From the NCBI RefSeq assembly GCF_020882245.1, contig NC_083600.1, forward strand, positions 42,441,019 through 42,505,018: a stretch of DNA of 64,000 bases, in the 5' to 3' direction. Of the stretch, positions 63,101 through 64,000 are shown piece after piece. The position numbers and the translations under genes were made by a program. The notes under the pieces were generated by a model. It was not told the DNA's origin, did not search any database, and worked only from the letters and a program-made list of their open reading frames with translations. This DNA is from Rhopalosiphum padi (taxonomy: Eukaryota > Arthropoda > Insecta > Hemiptera > Aphididae). The first letter of the stretch is position 1; each line of letters starts with the position of its first letter.

Positions 63101-63319
63101 CTTCTGTATAAATTATACAGTAGTATATATTAATATATAATGATAGTTGTAATTTGTAATTTTAGGTGGCATAAATTATTGTTCAGTATCAAAGGAGATT
63201 CAGTGACTATGATTTTGGATTGTGATAAACAAGTCACAAAAGAACTTAAGAGAAATACAACAATTAGCAATTCAGGAATAGTGATGATTGGTCAACAATT
63301 AGATGAAACGTTTTACCTG
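34553..63319 (+). CDS. Collagen-like extracellular matrix protein, N-terminal part: signal peptide + TSPN/laminin-G-like domain (5' partial gene)
   Basis: Joining 34553-34664, 58127-58324, 60434-60593 and 63166-63319 gives an uninterrupted 208-residue N terminus, and every junction is in phase. Residues 1-23 are a signal peptide (FALIAAIGLL core, Ala-Asp-Ala before the likely cut). Residues ~43-208 form most of a thrombospondin N-terminal-like (TSPN) domain. Landmarks are Cys61, FPLDFSILAEIRT (89-101), VFLIYNEAGDEQLGL (109-123), RWHKLLFSIKGDSV (157-170), ILDC (Cys176) and VMIGQQLDE (196-204). In this family the pattern FSxLxTxR...DGxWHxLxxSV...LDC...IGQxL is typical. The next exon, outside the window, should carry the GD-IQQL-like end and then collagen Gly-X-Y repeats. 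The domain is found in collagens IX, XI, XVI, XVIII and insect multiplexin, so I assign the class but not the orthologue. The protein is predicted to be secreted to basement membrane or matrix. Assigning exon 1 across the 23.5 kb gap is inference from phase and signal peptide. Confidence 0.7.
38200..38560. promoter_or_regulatory. GC/CpG-richer island inside the long intron
   Basis: This block contains many CG dinucleotides and G/C-rich words (TCGGCGACCGG, TACGACGCGGTG, ATGCCGCGTCGTC, TACGCGTGGCGC, TTGGCCCGATCG) against a flank that is about 75 percent AT. It has no acceptable splice-bounded coding frame on either strand. It may be an enhancer or an alternative promoter. It could also be a fragment of an unrecognised element. 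Confidence 0.3.
39636..40345. mobile_element. Fold-back element with ~205-base inverted repeats
   Basis: The left arm (39636-39840) and right arm (40134-40345) are inverted copies with clear similarity throughout. Shared blocks are GTTCGCTA..ACGGT at the tips, ATTGCGCRTKAYGTCAC, GGTTTAACGTAAAGTAACTG then CTAATGAACTTATTTTTT, TATTCAAGAGTACCTCATAA, and GTATAATTATATCACAT at the inner ends. The central spacer of about 290 bases is AT-rich and has no transposase frame. This is the layout of a MITE or fold-back DNA transposon. The arms differ at scattered positions, so the insertion is not very recent. Target-site duplications could not be defined by eye. Confidence 0.75.
45062..45101. repeat. (AT)n microsatellite
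   Basis: About 20 TA units in an uninterrupted run, followed by imperfect TATAATATAA. Long AT runs are common in this genome and can form cruciforms. The exact length is sensitive to sequencing slippage. Confidence 0.95.
47092..47433 (+). pseudogene. Degraded non-LTR retrotransposon reverse transcriptase fragment (YADDF motif)
   Basis: An open frame with no start codon reads FSTFCLAAINRIAQLVKFDLYADDFNIYH, then a poorly conserved tail to a TGA at 47431-47433. The YADDF box (47161-47175) is the catalytic [FY]xDD motif of reverse transcriptases. The preceding LxxINxI...VKFxLYADDxNIY pattern matches jockey-type LINE elements, where it follows the GxPLS..LF..AINDI segment. The frame opens after a TAG at about 47089. 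Downstream the similarity fades, and stops appear in all frames by about 47.5 kb. It is a dead 5'- and 3'-truncated copy in the collagen-like intron. Confidence 0.65.
49648..50125 (-). mobile_element. 5'-truncated jockey-like LINE, 3' end with frameshift and poly(A) tail
   Basis: Read on the minus strand, the frame from about 50125 to 49890 gives RKLNNRLRMLGPLLTK...LLIYKSLLKPMWTYGLQLWG..., the conserved segment after the reverse transcriptase palm of jockey-clade LINEs. It then stops at NAPYYL. A +1/-2 shift near 49892 restores the family pattern (SNQTLHKDL...NPTRRLKRKWCRDL) in the next frame, which runs to a natural TAA at 49691-49693. A short 3' untranslated region with AATAAA is followed by an A18 tail (T run 49648-49665 on the plus strand). 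Most of the element is missing at its 5' end, as usual for target-primed insertions. The single small shift and intact tail suggest it is fairly young. Confidence 0.85.
50288..50555 (-). pseudogene. Unidentified protein-like frame, decayed
   Basis: On the minus strand a frame open for about 85 codons reads ...KELRPKKQVLENTFFKKVF..., then VVRVTFTVNVILYSGIQLF followed by Asn-Gly-Gly-Gly and LNPKYILTWEAKIIRRLI. Its amino-acid mix (Arg, Trp, Gly, Val) is less AT-driven than in random frames nearby. It has in-frame stops just upstream and no start codon. It lies directly upstream, in transcription sense, of the LINE fragment at 49648-50125 but is not a LINE segment I recognise. It may be a piece of another repeat or of a retroposed gene. 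Confidence 0.25.
52122..52527. mobile_element. Near-perfect fold-back (MITE-like) element with TTAA ends
   Basis: The outer arms, 52122-52237 and 52410-52527, are inverted repeats. The left begins TTAAGTGGACGGTATAACCG then CATGTG-TTGTCTCTGTCTTAC. The right, reverse complemented, begins TTAAGAGGACGATAAACCCG then CATGTGATGTTGTTTCTGTCTTAC. They match on through CATTTTGTGATGTTAGC to GAGTAAATTT. Inside them, 52296-52322 and 52355-52380 form a second inverted pair around TTTTAAAGTGAGTTAT, so almost the whole ~406 bases can fold into one hairpin. No protein is encoded. The shared TTAA at both ends could be a piggyBac-type target duplication or part of the repeat. Confidence 0.8.
53436..53753 (+). 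CDS. Orphan open frame of unknown origin (about 105 codons, no clear start)
   Basis: The frame is open from just after a TAG at 53433 to a TAA at 53751-53753. Its local GC content is higher than the intron around it, and its amino acids (RLDTRALDCL, YEIARIRWTM, KKVISKMDNQ) look less like random AT-rich translation. The first ATG gives only the last ~45 residues; no good upstream start is present. MKFIKNSVYG near the C-terminal end faintly recalls the NS-x-YG box of family B DNA polymerases, but that is far too short to call. It may be a remnant of a mobile element, an integrated virus-like sequence or a retroposed gene. I do not recognise it. Confidence 0.2.
   Translation, partial: CKIHYTYIRLGKHVVYRVSVILISKYQIPELNKYSNRLDTRALDCLHNTLYQKQYEIARIRWTMVFILEGPIKKVISKMDNQVMKFIKNSVYGFIKSFLEFFSPM
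58127..58324 (+). CDS. Collagen-like gene, exon 2: start of the TSPN domain
   Basis: Bounded by TTACAG at 58121-58126 and the donor CAAG|GTTTGG (GT at 58325-58326). It enters in phase 1 (two bases complete Gly38) and leaves in phase 1. It encodes residues 38-103, including Cys61 and the FPLDFSILAEIRT core strand. Read past the donor the frame reaches a stop in ten codons. Another open frame in this interval (58037-58240) is a shadow in a different frame. The GTTTGG donor is not a strong consensus, but the in-phase continuation of the domain in exon 3 supports it. Confidence 0.75.
58325..60433 (+). other. Intron 2 of the collagen-like gene
   Basis: About 2.1 kb, AT-rich, no coding frame. A segment at 59115-59320 is GC-richer (GCACGAGCACG, CTGACGCTCTGGGCACC, GAACGGCGGC, GATGCCGCCATTACGG) and may be regulatory or an old repeat. 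I see no second copy in the window. Confidence 0.55.
60434..60593 (+). CDS. Collagen-like gene, exon 3: middle of the TSPN domain
   Basis: Bounded by AAACAG at 60428-60433 and TCG|GTAAGT, a near-perfect donor with GT at 60594-60595. It enters in phase 1 and leaves in phase 2. It encodes SDTNRVFLIYNEAGDEQLGL and TVGSDIMLFYND..., the central beta-strands where family members read (V/L)FxIYNExGxEQLGLxVG. This is one of the most recognisable parts of the domain. Confidence 0.85.
60594..63165 (+). other. Intron 3 of the collagen-like gene
   Basis: About 2.6 kb from GTAAGT to TTTTAG. It is AT-rich and carries a decayed reverse transcriptase fragment at 60925-61112. No other supported feature; the open frames at 61293-61475 (minus) and 62025-62228 (plus) look like chance frames. 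Confidence 0.6.
60925..61112 (+). pseudogene. Decayed non-LTR reverse transcriptase fragment (TETAL / FLDL-KAFDT-like region)
   Basis: In one frame 60925-60954 reads QYYVFRPFRY, like the QFGFRPxRST box of jockey-type reverse transcriptases. A one-step frame change then gives TETALYNVTQFLNGTLDNNK then NAIEVFLYLEKNLIRTKHHN..YSYG up to a TAA near 61112. This aligns in order with the family pattern STETALxxVTxxI...K...xFLDLxKAFDTVDHxxLLxxLxxYG, with the key aspartates changed (FLDL to FLYL, DTVDH to RTKHH). The frameshift and lost catalytic residues mark it as dead. Confidence 0.65.
63166..63319 (+). CDS. Collagen-like gene, exon 4: WH..SIKGDSV..LDC part of the TSPN domain
   Basis: Starts after TTTTAG at 63160-63165; its first base completes Arg157. 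It ends at ACCTG|GTAATT (GT at 63320-63321) in phase 0. It encodes WHKLLFSIKGDSVTMILDC, then a KELKRNTTISNSG loop and VMIGQQLDETFYL. The G-x-WH-x-L and LDC motifs are hallmarks of TSPN/laminin-G-like domains in collagens and thrombospondins. The open frame read through the donor to 63373 is intron. Confidence 0.85.
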
Positions 63320-64000
63320 GTAATTCTTTATTTGGTTACGCAATTTAGGTATTATAACCAGTTATATAGATAATTTTCTGGTATTAATATTTTTAATTTT
63401 TTAATTGATTAATGATTATAATATTATATAGTTCAATGAACTCTAAATAATAAAACGGTCTAAAAAAGTTTCATTACGTCATTTATATAGCATAATATTA
63501 CGTTAGGTATCTAATATAGGTAGTATATCTATAATGTTTTATTTATTTGTTTTTAAATACTGTATCATTTTTTACTATTTGTTAATTACAAAATTACATA
63601 GACATTAAGATGTATCCTCAATCAAAAATTGTATATTAATGTTCTAAAAAAAAAATCGTTATTAAATCGAAACTCTAGAGAAAATGCTATGTTAATTAAC
63701 ATAATATATTGTAAAATGTTTAGTAAGTATAAAGTATATTAATATAACTGTTAAAATCACATCTAAAAAATGAATAATTTAGTGTGAATACTATTACACA
63801 TAGCATTTATTAATTTGTGTATTTAAATTGTAGAGGTAAAATATGTATTACCGTAATAACGCGGTAGCGCAGCCGTTAAAACGCTTTATCAGTTATTTTA
63901 TAATTTAATTTAAGTTATAGATAGAGCACCAAATATTTTTATTATCTACTATACTGTTTTATTATACTATTATTATAGTTCGTTAAACATTCCAGAAAAT
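63320..64000 (+). other. Start of intron 4 of the collagen-like gene (runs off the window)
   Basis: It begins with a GTAATT donor. It is AT-rich with no coding frame. Near 63855-63885 the sequence GCGGTAGCGCAGCCGTTAAA resembles a tRNA-type A box (TAGCGCAG..G.TAAA), but no B box or cloverleaf can be built, so no RNA gene is called. Confidence 0.5.

Noticed and set aside
1..64000. CRISPR arrays, operons, rRNA genes
   Set aside because: No regularly spaced direct repeats, no gene strings and no rRNA-like conserved blocks were seen. The window is nuclear eukaryotic sequence.

Overview
This is a very AT-rich (about three-quarters A+T by eye), gene-poor stretch of a eukaryotic nuclear genome. It has spliced genes with GT..AG introns up to about 23 kb long, degraded non-LTR retrotransposon pieces, fold-back (MITE-like) elements and microsatellites. 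There are no operons, ribosome binding sites or bacterial-type genes. The base composition, the frequent TAGGTACCTAT-like words and the repeat families suggest an insect, most likely an aphid (Hemiptera). That is an inference, not a database result.

Two protein-coding genes can be supported, both on the + strand. (1) At 16957-20169 a small two-coding-exon gene encodes a 124-residue secreted precursor: signal peptide, acidic spacer, Lys-Arg processing site, then a region ending in ...PLRW-Gly followed by five arginines. This is the layout of an amidated neuropeptide precursor. The family is not certain; the LRW-amide end recalls part of the short neuropeptide F family. (2) From 34553 to the right edge lie the first four coding exons of an extracellular matrix gene: a signal-peptide exon (34553-34664), a first coding intron of about 23.5 kb, then three exons (58127-58324, 60434-60593, 63166-63319) encoding a thrombospondin N-terminal-like / laminin-G-like (TSPN) domain of the kind found at the N terminus of non-fibrillar collagens (IX/XVI/XVIII-multiplexin-like). 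All splice phases agree. The gene continues beyond the window.

Region by region: 1-16956 has no recognisable coding gene, but holds a well-spaced TATA/initiator candidate at 2325-2360, repeat copies and a MITE-like arm. 16957-20200 is the peptide gene. 20200-34390 is intergenic, with a (GT)n tract, a relatively GC-rich possible regulatory patch at 22590-23390, a G/C-tract element with terminal inverted repeats at 24644-24934, and a repeat copy at 28.3 kb. 34390-64000 is the collagen-like gene. Its introns carry three separate non-LTR reverse transcriptase fragments (47.1, 49.7-50.1 and 60.9 kb), two long fold-back elements (39.64-40.35 and 52.12-52.53 kb), an (AT)n tract and a few islands of higher GC.

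The two genes have no evident functional link. The best lead for something undescribed is the amidated-peptide precursor. Next come the two fold-back element families and an orphan open frame at 53436-53753.
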